Source: Marinobacter sp. X15-166B
GTDB taxonomy: Bacteria; Pseudomonadota; Gammaproteobacteria; Pseudomonadales; Oleiphilaceae
Direction: 5' to 3'
Length of the DNA stretch: 64,000 bases
Assembly (NCBI RefSeq): GCF_001752365.1
Contig: NZ_MEIY01000001.1
Location: forward strand, 1,902,978-1,966,977
Of the stretch, positions 55,312 to 64,000 are shown piece after piece (within the stretch, counting starts at the first letter, position 1; every line of letters starts with the position of its first letter). Below the pieces are notes generated by a model that was not told where the DNA came from, made no database searches, and worked only from the letters and a program-made list of their open reading frames with translations. The position numbers and the translations under genes were made by a program.

Positions 55312-56637
55312 TTACAGGATGTAACGGCTCAGATCCTGGTCTTCTGCCAGGCTGCCGAGTTTTTCGTCCACGTAGGCGGCCGTCACCTCGTAGCGCTCGG
55401 TCACGCTGTCGCCAGCGTCGTAGGAGAGCTCTTCCAGCAGGCGCTCCAGCACCGTGTGCAGACGGCGCGCGCCGATGTTTTCGGTGCTTTCGTTCACCTT
55501 CCAGGCCACTTCCGCAATCCGGGTGATGGCTTCTTCCTGGAAAGTCAGCTTAACCCCCTCGGTGGCCATCAATGCCGCGTATTGTTGTACCAGCGAGGCA
55601 TCGGGCTCGGTCAGAATGCGCTTGAAATCATCCGGCGTCAGCGCTTGCAGTTCAACCCGAATGGGCAGGCGCCCCTGCAATTCAGGGATCAGGTCTGAAG
55701 GCTTGGACAGATGAAAGGCACCGGAGGCGATAAACAGGATGTGGTCGGTGCGAATGGAACCGTACTTGGTGCTGACGGTGGTGCCTTCGATCAGGGGCAG
55801 CAGGTCCCGTTGCACGCCCTCGCGGGACACGTCGGACGAGGTGTTCTCCGACCGGCGCGCCACCTTGTCGATTTCATCCAGAAACACAATACCGTTCTGC
55901 TCGACCGTGGTCACCGCCTTGTGTTTGATTTCTTCTTCGTTCACCAGCTTGGCCGCTTCTTCGTCACGCACCCGCCGCATCGCATCGGCCACCGTCATCT
56001 TGCGGGTTTTGCGACGCTCGGACGACATGCTCGAAAACATGCTCTGTAGCTGGGAGGTCATCTCTTCCATACCGGGAGGCGCCATGATCTCAACGCCGGC
56101 GGTGGCGCTGGCCAGATCAATCTCGATTTCCTTGTCGTCCAGTTCACCCTCCCGCAAACGCTTGCGGAACAGTTGACGCGTGGAGGAGTCGGTCGGTTTG
56201 CTGTCTTCATTGAAATCCCGGGGCGGAGGCAGCAGGGCGTCCAGGATGCGCTCTTCGGCGGCATCCAGAGCCTGGTGCTCGTGACGCTTCATCTCCGTCT
56301 CGCGCAGCATTTTTACCGCCGTATCGGCCAGATCGCGGACGATGGAATCCACATCCCGGCCCACATAACCGACTTCGGTGAATTTGGTCGCTTCAATTTT
56401 CAGGAAGGGCGCATGGGCCAGTTTGGCCAGGCGACGAGCAATTTCGGTTTTACCGACCCCGGTGGGGCCTATCATCAGAATGTTTTTGGGAGTGATTTCG
56501 TCACGCAGCTCACTGCCAAGCTGCATGCGGCGCCAGCGGTTGCGCAGGGCCACGGCAACCGCACGTTTGGCGTCGCTTTGGCCAACGATGTGTTTGTCGA
56601 GTTCGTGGACAATTTCACGAGGGGTCATTGCAGACAT
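55312..56637 (-). CDS. hslU: HslU ATPase of the HslUV protease
   Basis: This is a 441-residue AAA+ unfoldase that feeds HslV. The Walker A is G-P-T-G-V-G-K-T, the pore motif is G-Y-V-G-R-D, the Walker B is I-V-F-L-D-E-I-D-K, and the C terminus ends L-S-R-Y-I-L, needed for HslV docking. The insertion I-domain is present, so length is normal. It is 12 bp after hslV. Confidence 0.98.
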   Translation of the reverse strand: MSAMTPREIVHELDKHIVGQSDAKRAVAVALRNRWRRMQLGSELRDEITPKNILMIGPTGVGKTEIARRLAKLAHAPFLKIEATKFTEVGYVGRDVDSIVRDLADTAVKMLRETEMKRHEHQALDAAEERILDALLPPPRDFNEDSKPTDSSTRQLFRKRLREGELDDKEIEIDLASATAGVEIMAPPGMEEMTSQLQSMFSSMSSERRKTRKMTVADAMRRVRDEEAAKLVNEEEIKHKAVTTVEQNGIVFLDEIDKVARRSENTSSDVSREGVQRDLLPLIEGTTVSTKYGSIRTDHILFIASGAFHLSKPSDLIPELQGRLPIRVELQALTPDDFKRILTEPDASLVQQYAALMATEGVKLTFQEEAITRIAEVAWKVNESTENIGARRLHTVLERLLEELSYDAGDSVTERYEVTAAYVDEKLGSLAEDQDLSRYIL

Positions 56638-56649
56638 GGGGGCTCCGGA

Positions 56650-57180
56650 TTAATCGTTGAGAGAAAGAGTTTCAAGCGTGCGGTGGTGGTTGGTGTAGAC
56701 ACAGATGTCGGCCGCAATGGTCAGACCTTTCTCGACAATGTCGGTGGCACCGAGTTCGGTGTTCTCCAGCAAGGCGCGGGCCGCCGATTGTGCAAACGGT
56801 CCCCCGGAGCCAATGGCGATCAGCCCCTGCTCCGGCTCGATCACATCGCCGTTGCCGGTAATGATCAGCGATGCGGTGCGGTCAGCCACCGCCAGCAGGG
56901 CTTCCAGTCGTCGCAGGGCCCGGTCCGTGCGCCAGTCTTTGGCCAGCTCCACGGCGGCCCGGGTGAGGTTGCCGTTGTGTTTTTCCAGTTGTGCTTCGAA
57001 ACGTTCAAACAGGGTAAACGCATCGGCCGTACCACCGGCAAACCCCGCGATCACCTGATCGTTATACAGGCGCCGCACCTTGCGGGCGTTGCCTTTCATG
57101 ACGGTATTACCCAGAGATACCTGGCCATCGCCACCCATGGCAACTTCATTGTCGCGCCGTACGGAAAGAATCGTGGTCAT
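56650..57180 (-). CDS. hslV: HslV peptidase of the HslUV protease
   Basis: This is a 176-residue threonine protease of the proteasome beta fold. It starts M-T-T-I-L-S-V-R-R, exposing Thr2 as the nucleophile after Met removal. [20 protein letters not shown] and G-S-G-G-P-F-A are family motifs. It is heat-shock induced in relatives, though I saw no confident sigma-32 site. It is followed by hslU. Confidence 0.98.
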   Translation of the reverse strand: MTTILSVRRDNEVAMGGDGQVSLGNTVMKGNARKVRRLYNDQVIAGFAGGTADAFTLFERFEAQLEKHNGNLTRAAVELAKDWRTDRALRRLEALLAVADRTASLIITGNGDVIEPEQGLIAIGSGGPFAQSAARALLENTELGATDIVEKGLTIAADICVYTNHHRTLETLSLND

Positions 57181-57278
57181 GCTGGCTCCAATTGGTTATG
57201 CAAAATGTACCGGTTGAACGGGTATGCAGCAGTAATGGAGGCGCGGGGGAAGAATTCAAGGAGCGGGCCGGGCCCGCG

Positions 57279-57926
57279 TCAACCTTTTTTGGGTATTTTG
57301 CGCACCAGTGGCTGGATGTTGATGCCCACCAGCTTGTCCACCGTGGCGTTCATCCGGCTGCGGGACTCGAACGGTCCCACGTTCACCCGATACCAGATGT
57401 TGCCGCCGTCCATATCGATCCGGTCCACCGAGGCGCGAATGCCCTGGAAGGCAATCTGGGCCCGTTGCCGTTCGGCGTCTTCCTGGCGGCGGAAGGATCC
57501 GGTCTGAATCAGATAATCGAAATTCTGACGGGTCGGGTTGGGGGTGTATTCATTCACCTTGGGGGGCACCACCTCCGAATCCGGCAGCATTTCATAGAAG
57601 CGGAAGTTCGGGGTGCTCTCTTTGACCACCTGTTTTTTGGGCGGCGTTTGCGGTGGCTTAACCTGGCTACTGGCCGGCGCAGCCACGCTCTGCGCGGGTT
57701 GCGCCGGGCTGGTGCTGCCCGCCGGTTCCATGGAGTTCAGATAAACAATAAAGCCGATAAAGCCACCCACCGCGGCCAGTGACAAAATCCAACGCACCGA
57801 TAACCCTCCGGACTGATGATTGGCCGGTGCCGCCCGACGGGGGGGCGGCCGTTTGCCTGGTTTGTTTCGTGGTGCAGGGCGCGGCGCCGTCTTGACACGG
57901 TCTTTTCTGGCGTAATCCTTTGGCAT
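57279..57926 (-). CDS. SPOR-domain protein, FtsN-like
   Basis: This is a 215-residue bitopic membrane protein. A basic, proline-rich cytosolic tail (residues ~1-45) precedes one transmembrane helix (W-I-L-S-L-A-A-V-G-G-F-I-G-F-I-V-Y-L), a proline/glutamine-rich periplasmic linker, and a C-terminal SPOR domain (F-D-Y-L-I-Q-T-G-S-F-R, W-Y-R-V-N-V-G-P-F). This matches FtsN, which binds denuded septal peptidoglycan and activates division. Position between argS and hslV is the usual ftsN context in pseudomonads. The ATG at 57926 has AGGGAA upstream. Confidence 0.88.
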   Translation of the reverse strand: MPKDYARKDRVKTAPRPAPRNKPGKRPPPRRAAPANHQSGGLSVRWILSLAAVGGFIGFIVYLNSMEPAGSTSPAQPAQSVAAPASSQVKPPQTPPKKQVVKESTPNFRFYEMLPDSEVVPPKVNEYTPNPTRQNFDYLIQTGSFRRQEDAERQRAQIAFQGIRASVDRIDMDGGNIWYRVNVGPFESRSRMNATVDKLVGINIQPLVRKIPKKG

Positions 57927-57966
57927 GGCCGATACATTCCCTGCAATTCTGCATGAGCGTTGCTGT

Positions 57967-59652
57967 TTACATTTCTTCCGGCGCACTGACGCCCAGCAAG
58001 TCCAGGCCATTGGCGATCACCTGGCGCACCGCCAGATACAGACTGACGCGGGCATCGCGCAGTTCGGTATCCTCAATCAACACCTTGTGGGCGTTGTAAT
58101 AGGTGTGGAACTGGCCCGCCAGTTCACGCAGGTAGTGGGCCAGCTGGTGCGGTTCCCGTTGCGCCGCAGCATTGGTGATCAGTTCCGGGTAACGGGCCAG
58201 CAGGTTGGCGAGGTCTTTTTCCTCGTCCAGGGTGAGCAGCGACAGGTCCCCCCGGCACTCCTGCAGGCCGCGGCGGTCGCCGCTGGCGGCCAGCTTGCGC
58301 AACACGCTGCAGATCCGCGCGTGGGCGTATTGAATGTAATACACCGGGTTTTCATTGGTCTGCGAGCGGGCCAGGTCAATGTCGAAGGTCAACTGGGAAT
58401 CCACCCGGCGTGCCGCCAAAAAGAACCGGGTGGCATCCCGGCCGACTTCGTCAATCAGATCGCGCACGGTCACGTAGCTGCCGGCCCGTTTGGAAATTTT
58501 CACTTCCTGGCCAGAGCGGGTCACCATCACCATCTGGTGCAGCACGTAGTCGGGCCAGCCCTTGGGAATGCCGGCGTCCAGCGCCTGCAAACCGGCCCTC
58601 ACCCGGGTAATGGTGGAGTGATGGTCGGCACCTTGCTCGTTGATGACGGTGGTAAAACCACGTTGCCACTTGTCCAGATGGTAAGCCACATCCGGCAGGA
58701 AGTAGGTGTAACCGCCGTCCTGTTTGCGCATCACCCGGTCCTTGTCGTCGCCGAACTCGGTGGTTTTCAGCCACATGGCGCCTTCGTGTTCGTAGGTGTA
58801 GCCACTGTCCCGCAGGCGCTCGACGGTGGCGGCGACCTTGCCGTCTTCGTACAGCGAGGACTCCAGGAAGTAAACGTCGAATTCCACACCGAAGGCCTTC
58901 AGGTCCAGATCCTGTTCGCGACGCAAATAGGCGACTGCAAACTCGCGGATCGCGTCCCGGTCATCCGGATCGGCCTTGGCGGTCACTTCGCGGTCGTCCG
59001 CGGTGACGGTTTCACCCGCCAGATAAGCGTTGGCCACGTCAATGATGTAATCCCCCCGGTAGCCATCGGCCGGCCAGCCGGCGTCCTCCGGGGTCAGTCC
59101 CTTGACGCGGGACTGTACCGACAGCGCAAGATTGTCGATCTGGGCTCCGGCGTCGTTGTAATAGAATTCGCGGGTAACCTGGTAACCGTTTGCTTCCAGC
59201 AGTCGCGACAGGCAATCGCCAATGGCGGCACCGCGGCCGTGGCCCACGTGCAAGGGGCCGGTGGGGTTGGCAGACACAAATTCCACCTGCAGGGATTCGC
59301 CCTGGCCGCTGTTATTGCGGCCGAACGCTTCCGCTTGCTGCAGAATGGTGGCGACAATACCGAAAGCGCTCTCGGTGCTCATGAAAAAGTTTATAAACCC
59401 GGGCCCGGCAATTTCCACCTTGTCCACCGCCGCACTTGCCGGCAGACGCTCCACCAGGGCTTCAGCCAGCTGGCGCGGTGGACAGCCAGCCATCTTGGCG
59501 GCCACCAGGGCAATGTTGCAGGCGTAATCACCGTGGGATTTGTCTTTGGTGTTGCCAACTTGCGGGCTGAATGACGCATCCGCAGGCAGGGTGCCTTCAG
59601 ATTGCAGGGTCGCCAGGGCGGCCTGGAGCAGTTCGGTAACGGTTTCTTTCAT
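57967..59652 (-). CDS. argS: Arginyl-tRNA synthetase
   Basis: This is a 561-residue class I synthetase. The HIGH motif is [12 protein letters not shown], and the KMSKS region reads V-K-I-S-K-R-A-G-S, the degenerate form typical of ArgS. The N-terminal Add-1 domain and the C-terminal anticodon-binding DALR domain (Y-I-Q-Y-A-H-A-R-I) are present. I start at ATG 59652 (M-K-E-T-V-T-E-L-L); an ATG 15 codons earlier adds non-family residues. It is followed by the SPOR gene after 40 bp. Confidence 0.97.
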   Translation of the reverse strand: MKETVTELLQAALATLQSEGTLPADASFSPQVGNTKDKSHGDYACNIALVAAKMAGCPPRQLAEALVERLPASAAVDKVEIAGPGFINFFMSTESAFGIVATILQQAEAFGRNNSGQGESLQVEFVSANPTGPLHVGHGRGAAIGDCLSRLLEANGYQVTREFYYNDAGAQIDNLALSVQSRVKGLTPEDAGWPADGYRGDYIIDVANAYLAGETVTADDREVTAKADPDDRDAIREFAVAYLRREQDLDLKAFGVEFDVYFLESSLYEDGKVAATVERLRDSGYTYEHEGAMWLKTTEFGDDKDRVMRKQDGGYTYFLPDVAYHLDKWQRGFTTVINEQGADHHSTITRVRAGLQALDAGIPKGWPDYVLHQMVMVTRSGQEVKISKRAGSYVTVRDLIDEVGRDATRFFLAARRVDSQLTFDIDLARSQTNENPVYYIQYAHARICSVLRKLAASGDRRGLQECRGDLSLLTLDEEKDLANLLARYPELITNAAAQREPHQLAHYLRELAGQFHTYYNAHKVLIEDTELRDARVSLYLAVRQVIANGLDLLGVSAPEEM

Positions 59653-59780
59653 GCTGTCGGGTGGCTCGGGTTGCAAATGTGGGGAAGCGGCAGGCAAACA
59701 GGCCCGCCGAAAATACAGTGCCGGGTATTATCGCGGAAAGTCGGAGGCGACTCAAACGCGATAGCGTCGGGGCCGCGGGT

Positions 59781-61949
59781 TCAACCGGTGTCCTGCGGGT
59801 CAACGTCCAGCATCCACTTGGTCCCAGCGGGTGGCTTGTGCTGGTCCAGATGCAGGCAAATATGACTGAGGATTTTGTTCAGCTGTTTGCGGTTGGCGGC
59901 ATTCACCACCAGCTGGGCACGATGGCGGTTGGCACGGCGGGCGATGATGGCCGGCAAGGGTCCCCAGGTTTCCAGGCCGGGCGCTTCAGTCAGGGGTTTG
60001 ATGGCGGTCAGCAACTGCAGGCTCCGGGCCATGGTGTCCGCTTCGGCGCGAAAGATGGCCATGGCCCGAAACGGCGGAAACTGACCACTTTCCCGCTCCG
60101 CCATCAACTGCTCCACCAGGGGCAGGTAATGACCGGCACACAGGCTCTGCAACAACGGGTGGTCGCTGTGGCAGGTCTGAATCAGGACTCTGCCGGGCTT
60201 GTCGCCGCGGCCGGCCCGGCCGCTGACTTGCAACAGGGTTTGCAACAGCTGTTCCGGTGCGCGGAAGTCGACACTGAACAAGCCGCCGTCGGCATTGACC
60301 GCGACCACCAGGGTTACGTTGGGGAAATCGTGGCCTTTGGCAAGCATTTGGGTGCCCACCAACACACAGGGTTTGCCGGTGTTGACGGTGTTGAGGATGG
60401 ACTGGATGCTGCCCTTGCGCTGGGTGCTGTCCCGATCCACCCGGATCACCGGGATGTCCGGAAATTCCTGGGCCAGAATGTCCTCGGTACGCTCGGTGCC
60501 CTGGCCAACCGGTTTGAACGCCTCGCTGGCACACTGTGGGCAGGTGGCGCTGGCGGCGGTCTGGTAATCACAATGATGGCAGCGCATGGCGTTGTCGCGG
60601 CGATGGAAGGTGAGGCGGGTGTCACAGCGCGGGCACTCCACCAGATGGCCGCAATCAAAACACATCATCACCGGGGCAAACCCGCGTCGGTTCACAAACA
60701 CCAGCGCCTGCTCGCCTTTTTCCAGGGTCTGCTGTATGGCGTTCAGGGCAGGGCGCGCCAGCCCGCCTTCCAGAGGACGGCTGCGGATATCGAGTAGCTG
60801 TATGCCGGGCGGTTTGGCCTTGCCGGCCCGCTCTTCCAGTTTGACCAGTTGGTACTTCCCTTGCCGGGCGTTGTGGAACGACTCCAACGAAGGGGTGGCC
60901 GACCCCAGAATGACCGGGCAGCCATTCAGGTGGGCGCGATAAACCGCCAGATCCCGCCCCGAATAGCGAAACCCTTCGCCCTGTTTGTAGGAGCTGTCGT
61001 GCTCTTCGTCGACAATGATGGTTTTCAGGCGGGTAAAGGGCAGCAGCACCGCCGACCGGGTGCCAATCAGAATGACCGGTTCGCCATTGCGGATGCGCAG
61101 CCAGGTGTTCAGCCGTTCGCTGTCATTAAGGGCGGAGTGCCACACCACAATACGGTCGCCAAAATAGCGCTGGAAGCGGGCCACGGTCTGGGGGGTCAGG
61201 TTAATTTCCGGTACCAGCACCAGTGCCTGGCCGTCCGTCGGCAGATGGTCGTACAAATAGTGGAGGTAGAGTTCGGTCTTGCCACTGCCGGTAATGCCGT
61301 ACAGCAAGGTGGCAGAAAACCCCTCCGGGGTGGCGGGCAGCGCGCTGAAAGCAACGCTTTGTGCCGCGGACAGATCCGGCAGCTTCGCCACTGTGGGCGT
61401 CGCCGTGGCGCTCCCCGGCACCGGTGTGTGCAGGGTTTCGATCACCAGCGCCTTGTGTTTCAGGGTGTTCAGGTGGGCACGGCTAAATCCGGCCTGCAGA
61501 ATCGCGGCGGTGGGTTGGGGTTCGGTCTGTTGCTGCAGCCACACAAAAAGTTCCCGCTGACGCCGGGCTCGTGCCGGCGGTGGCTCTGTATCGGCGGCTT
61601 GCCAGACGCTTACCTGTTTGAGGGCAGCCGGCTGACCGCGTCTGAGGGCAGGTGGCAGCGCCATGAACAGGCACTCGCCCAGGGGGTGTTGATAGTAATT
61701 GGCCGCCCAGCTGAGCAGGGCAAAGGTTTCCGGTGGCAGGGCGGGCCAGTCCTCCAGCACGGCCGTGACCGTTTTCAGGGTGATACCGGCGGGCGGTGGG
61801 GTGCCGGTATCCACCACCAGACCGGTCGCCGTCTGCCGGCCGAAAGGCACGCTGACCCGCTGGCCTTTGTGCAGGGTCAGCGAGCCGGTGCGATAGTCAA
61901 ACAGACGGCGCAGAGGGCGGTTCAGGGCAATGCGCGCGGTATCGGTCAC
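59781..61949 (-). CDS. priA: Primosomal helicase PriA
   Basis: This is a 722-residue replication restart helicase. The N-terminal DNA-binding region is followed by Walker A G-I-T-G-S-G-K-T-E-L and the D-E-E-H box. A zinc-binding block has four Cys pairs (C-F-D-C, C-P-R-C, C-H-H-C, C-P-Q-C), and helicase motifs V-L-V-G-T-Q-M-L-A-K-G-H-D-F-P and Q-V-S-G-R-A-G-R follow. It is divergent from rpmE across 255 bp, as in many gammaproteobacteria. Confidence 0.97.
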   Translation of the reverse strand: MTDTARIALNRPLRRLFDYRTGSLTLHKGQRVSVPFGRQTATGLVVDTGTPPPAGITLKTVTAVLEDWPALPPETFALLSWAANYYQHPLGECLFMALPPALRRGQPAALKQVSVWQAADTEPPPARARRQRELFVWLQQQTEPQPTAAILQAGFSRAHLNTLKHKALVIETLHTPVPGSATATPTVAKLPDLSAAQSVAFSALPATPEGFSATLLYGITGSGKTELYLHYLYDHLPTDGQALVLVPEINLTPQTVARFQRYFGDRIVVWHSALNDSERLNTWLRIRNGEPVILIGTRSAVLLPFTRLKTIIVDEEHDSSYKQGEGFRYSGRDLAVYRAHLNGCPVILGSATPSLESFHNARQGKYQLVKLEERAGKAKPPGIQLLDIRSRPLEGGLARPALNAIQQTLEKGEQALVFVNRRGFAPVMMCFDCGHLVECPRCDTRLTFHRRDNAMRCHHCDYQTAASATCPQCASEAFKPVGQGTERTEDILAQEFPDIPVIRVDRDSTQRKGSIQSILNTVNTGKPCVLVGTQMLAKGHDFPNVTLVVAVNADGGLFSVDFRAPEQLLQTLLQVSGRAGRGDKPGRVLIQTCHSDHPLLQSLCAGHYLPLVEQLMAERESGQFPPFRAMAIFRAEADTMARSLQLLTAIKPLTEAPGLETWGPLPAIIARRANRHRAQLVVNAANRKQLNKILSHICLHLDQHKPPAGTKWMLDVDPQDTG

Positions 61950-62204
61950 AACGGCTCCGGCATGGTTTGAAAGGGGGGGTTGGCTGCGGGTAAAGTGGGC
62001 GTTTACAGCTCTGCTTGCAATGTCAGGAGTTGCTTGCTATGTGCGGCGTTTGCAAGTAATATCCTCGGCCTGTTTCTGACCGGGCTCTGATTGTGCACGG
62101 TCTTTTCAATTGATTCAAACATGCGGTGCCTGGCAGCTTGCATTGCTTTTATCGTGATGCAAATCCGTGACTTGGTAGCGGCATGACCTATACAGAGGTT
62201 CGCC

Positions 62205-62426
62205 ATGAAAGAAGGTATTCACCCTAAGTACGACGCAATTACTGCAACTTGCAGCTGCGGCAATGTCATCAACACCCGTTCCACGGTTGGTCACGACCTG
62301 CAGCTGGACGTGTGTTCACAGTGCCACCCTTTTTATACGGGTAAGCAGAAGGTTATGGATACCGGCGGCCGTATTGACCGTTTCCAGAAGCGCTTTGGCG
62401 GTCGTATCGGCGGCAAGAAAGACTGA
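62205..62426 (+). CDS. rpmE: 50S ribosomal protein L31 (zinc-binding form)
   Basis: This 73-residue protein has M-K-E-G-I-H-P-K-Y at the N terminus and four Cys ligands: C-S-C early, then [10 protein letters not shown]. This is the C+ type, which binds zinc and is usually replaced by RpmE2 in zinc starvation. AGAGG precedes the ATG, and a clear terminator is 16 bp downstream. Confidence 0.97.
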   Translation: MKEGIHPKYDAITATCSCGNVINTRSTVGHDLQLDVCSQCHPFYTGKQKVMDTGGRIDRFQKRFGGRIGGKKD

Positions 62427-62442
62427 TCTGGTTGTCGCTGAA

Positions 62443-62471
62443 AAAAAAGCGCCTTGTGAGGCGCTTTTTTT
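62443..62471 (+). terminator. Rho-independent terminator after rpmE
   Basis: GCGCCT (62449-62454) pairs with AGGCGC (62459-62464) around TGTG, extended by A-T pairs, and followed by seven T residues. Confidence 0.93.
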
Positions 62472-62535
62472 ATGGCGACAGCAAAATTTACCCGCGTCTC
62501 AGGCGCGCGGTTGGTTGCTTCTTGCACGATTACCC

Positions 62536-62564
62536 TTGTCTGAGTTTGGCGATCACGCCATAAT
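62536..62564 (+). promoter_or_regulatory. Sigma-70 promoter candidate for malic enzyme gene
   Basis: TTGTCT (62536-62541, four of six -35 bases) is followed after exactly 17 bp by CATAAT (62559-62564, five of six -10 bases). The predicted start near 62571 gives a ~130-nt leader. Confidence 0.6.
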
Positions 62565-62700
62565 GTCGCCCCTGCCATGATTGCATTTGGCAGTTTCTAA
62601 AGAGAGCTGAGCTGGTTGGGATCAGGTACCAGAGAAGATGCTGGCCCAATCAGTCACAACGTATCTCCGTCCTTTTAACGTGACAAACGGAACAGTGGCA

Positions 62701-63966
62701 ATGTCTCAAGATTTGAAATCAGCGGCCCTTGATTATCACGCTAACCCGCGGCCAGGTAAGCTGAGTGTTGAAATCACCAAGCCGACCGAAACTGCCCGTG
62801 ATTTGGCGTTGGCCTATAGCCCAGGAGTTGCTGAGCCGGTCCGCGAGATCGCAAAAGATCCGGAAGCCGCCTACAAGTATACCTCCAAAGGTAACCTGGT
62901 GGCGGTCATTTCTGACGGTACCGCAATTTTGGGGCTGGGCAACCTTGGGCCTCTGGCAAGCAAGCCGGTCATGGAAGGTAAAGGCGTACTGTTCAAGCAG
63001 TTTGCCGGTATTGATGTATTCGATATTGAAGTGAACAGCGAAAGCCCTCAGGCCTTCATCGAAACCGTGGAGCGCATCGCCGACACCTTTGGTGGCATCA
63101 ACCTGGAAGACATCAAAGCGCCGGAGTGTTTTGAGATCGAGCGCGAGTTGATCAAGCGTTGCAATGTGCCGGTGTTCCACGACGATCAGCACGGCACCGC
63201 GATTGTAACGGCGGCCGGGATGCTCAACGCACTCGAGTTGCAGGGCAAGCGGTTCGAAGACGCCAAAGTGGTGTGTCTGGGTGCGGGTGCGGCCGCGATT
63301 GCCTGCATGAAGCTGTTGGTCGCCTGTGGCATTCAGATGAAAAACATCTACATGCTCGATCGCAAAGGGGTGATTCATACCGGCCGTGACGATCTGAACG
63401 AGCACAAATCCTGGTTCGCCAACGACACCGACAAGCGCACCATGGAAGACGCCATTGCGGGTGCCGACGTGTTCCTGGGGCTTTCCGGTCCGGATTTGTT
63501 CCCGGTGGAGTGTCTGAAGATGATGGCGCCCAACCCGGTTGTTTTCGCCTGTTCAAACCCGGACCCCGAGATCAATCCCGAGGTTGCGCTGGCGGCCCGT
63601 GATGATCTGATCATGGCAACTGGCCGTTCGGACTACCCCAATCAGGTGAACAACGTACTGGGCTTCCCGTTCATCTTCCGTGGCGCACTGGATGTCCGGG
63701 CTTCCGTGATCAACGAGGAAATGAAGCTGGCGGCGGTGCACGCCATTCGTGATCTGGCCAAAGAGCCGGTGCCTCAGGAAATCTGTGAAGCCTACGGCTC
63801 CACCGGTTTCGAATTCGGACATGATTACATCATTCCGAAGCCTATGGATCTGCGTTTGCTCGAGGTGGTGCCGGCGGCGGTCGCCCGTGCGGCGGTAGAC
63901 TCGGGTGTGGCCCGCAACCCTTACCCGGCACACTACCCGCTCAAGTCCATGGACGACATCAAATAA
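62701..63966 (+). CDS. Malic enzyme (oxaloacetate-decarboxylating malate dehydrogenase), short form
   Basis: This 421-residue enzyme converts malate to pyruvate and CO2 with NAD or NADP. Family motifs are [24 protein letters not shown], the nucleotide fold [10 protein letters not shown], and S-N-P-D-P-E-I-N-P. It ends after the malic domain, so it lacks the phosphotransacetylase-like extension of E. coli MaeB. I start at ATG 62701 with GGAA upstream; the 21 open codons before it do not match the family. Cofactor choice is not predicted. Confidence 0.94.
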   Translation: MSQDLKSAALDYHANPRPGKLSVEITKPTETARDLALAYSPGVAEPVREIAKDPEAAYKYTSKGNLVAVISDGTAILGLGNLGPLASKPVMEGKGVLFKQFAGIDVFDIEVNSESPQAFIETVERIADTFGGINLEDIKAPECFEIERELIKRCNVPVFHDDQHGTAIVTAAGMLNALELQGKRFEDAKVVCLGAGAAAIACMKLLVACGIQMKNIYMLDRKGVIHTGRDDLNEHKSWFANDTDKRTMEDAIAGADVFLGLSGPDLFPVECLKMMAPNPVVFACSNPDPEINPEVALAARDDLIMATGRSDYPNQVNNVLGFPFIFRGALDVRASVINEEMKLAAVHAIRDLAKEPVPQEICEAYGSTGFEFGHDYIIPKPMDLRLLEVVPAAVARAAVDSGVARNPYPAHYPLKSMDDIK

Positions 63967-64000
63967 CCGCAGTCGTTCAGTGGGGTGAGACACAAAAAAA

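Noticed and set aside
57925..59574. 549-codon plus-strand open frame over argS
   Set aside because: It is antisense to argS, which has complete catalytic motifs; the composition is typical of a shadow frame.
62003..62206. 67-codon minus-strand open frame between priA and rpmE
   Set aside because: It spans the expected divergent promoter region, has no family features, and its start overlaps the rpmE ribosome site.

Overview
The window is about 60% GC, densely coded, and contains no rRNA or tRNA genes, insertion sequences, prophage genes or CRISPR arrays that I could recognise. Several gene orders resemble the Pseudomonas/Cellvibrio side of the Gammaproteobacteria: glnA–DUF4124–ntrB–ntrC with divergent typA, glnE–ilvE leading into lipopolysaccharide (LPS) genes, HAD hydrolase/rppH–ptsP, and DUF971–hslUV–SPOR protein–argS–priA with rpmE and a malic enzyme. 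The best guess, an inference from synteny and protein style, is a marine or soil gammaproteobacterium near the Cellvibrionales/Pseudomonadales.

Positions 1-7498 hold a co-directional signalling module. It comprises the end of a response regulator, an MglA-like small GTPase, a histidine kinase broken by two homopolymer frameshifts, a receiver domain fused to a GspE/PilB-type ATPase, and a 965-residue protein with receiver, PAS, LOV photosensor, GGDEF, EAL and receiver domains. This is the most unusual part of the window and suggests blue light and phosphorelay input into cyclic-di-GMP and a polarity- or pilus-type ATPase.

Positions 7513-12523 are the nitrogen-control locus: ntrC, ntrB, a DUF4124 protein and glnA on the minus strand. 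Upstream of glnA lie a sigma-54 promoter and two perfect GCACC-N5-GGTGC NtrC sites 30 bp apart. The adenylyltransferase glnE (21996) and the nitrogen phosphotransferase enzyme ptsP (51414) are in the same window. From typA (12702) to glnE come housekeeping genes: DUF3581, proline iminopeptidase, dtd, a porin, a CYTH protein, mgtE and a potassium channel.

Positions 26014-39986 form a cell-surface glycan cluster. It contains a heptosyltransferase-like GT9, a Kdo kinase, three GT4 enzymes (one frameshifted at a C8 tract), a CDP-glycerol glycerophosphotransferase-like protein, an O-antigen ligase fused to a WaaE-like GT2, a second GT2, an ELM1-family protein, two LpxL-type acyltransferases and WaaA. 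A tolC homologue follows on the opposite strand.

Positions 41556-46518 hold a TPP-riboswitch-controlled thiC, then nudF–DUF1249–cpdA–yqiA. Next come a LysR regulator overlapping yqiA tail to tail, a cation efflux protein, gcvH, rlmI, a HAD hydrolase, rppH–ptsP, a patatin-like protein lacking its nucleophile serine, DUF971, hslU, hslV, a SPOR-domain FtsN-like protein, argS, priA, rpmE and a malic enzyme ending near the window edge.
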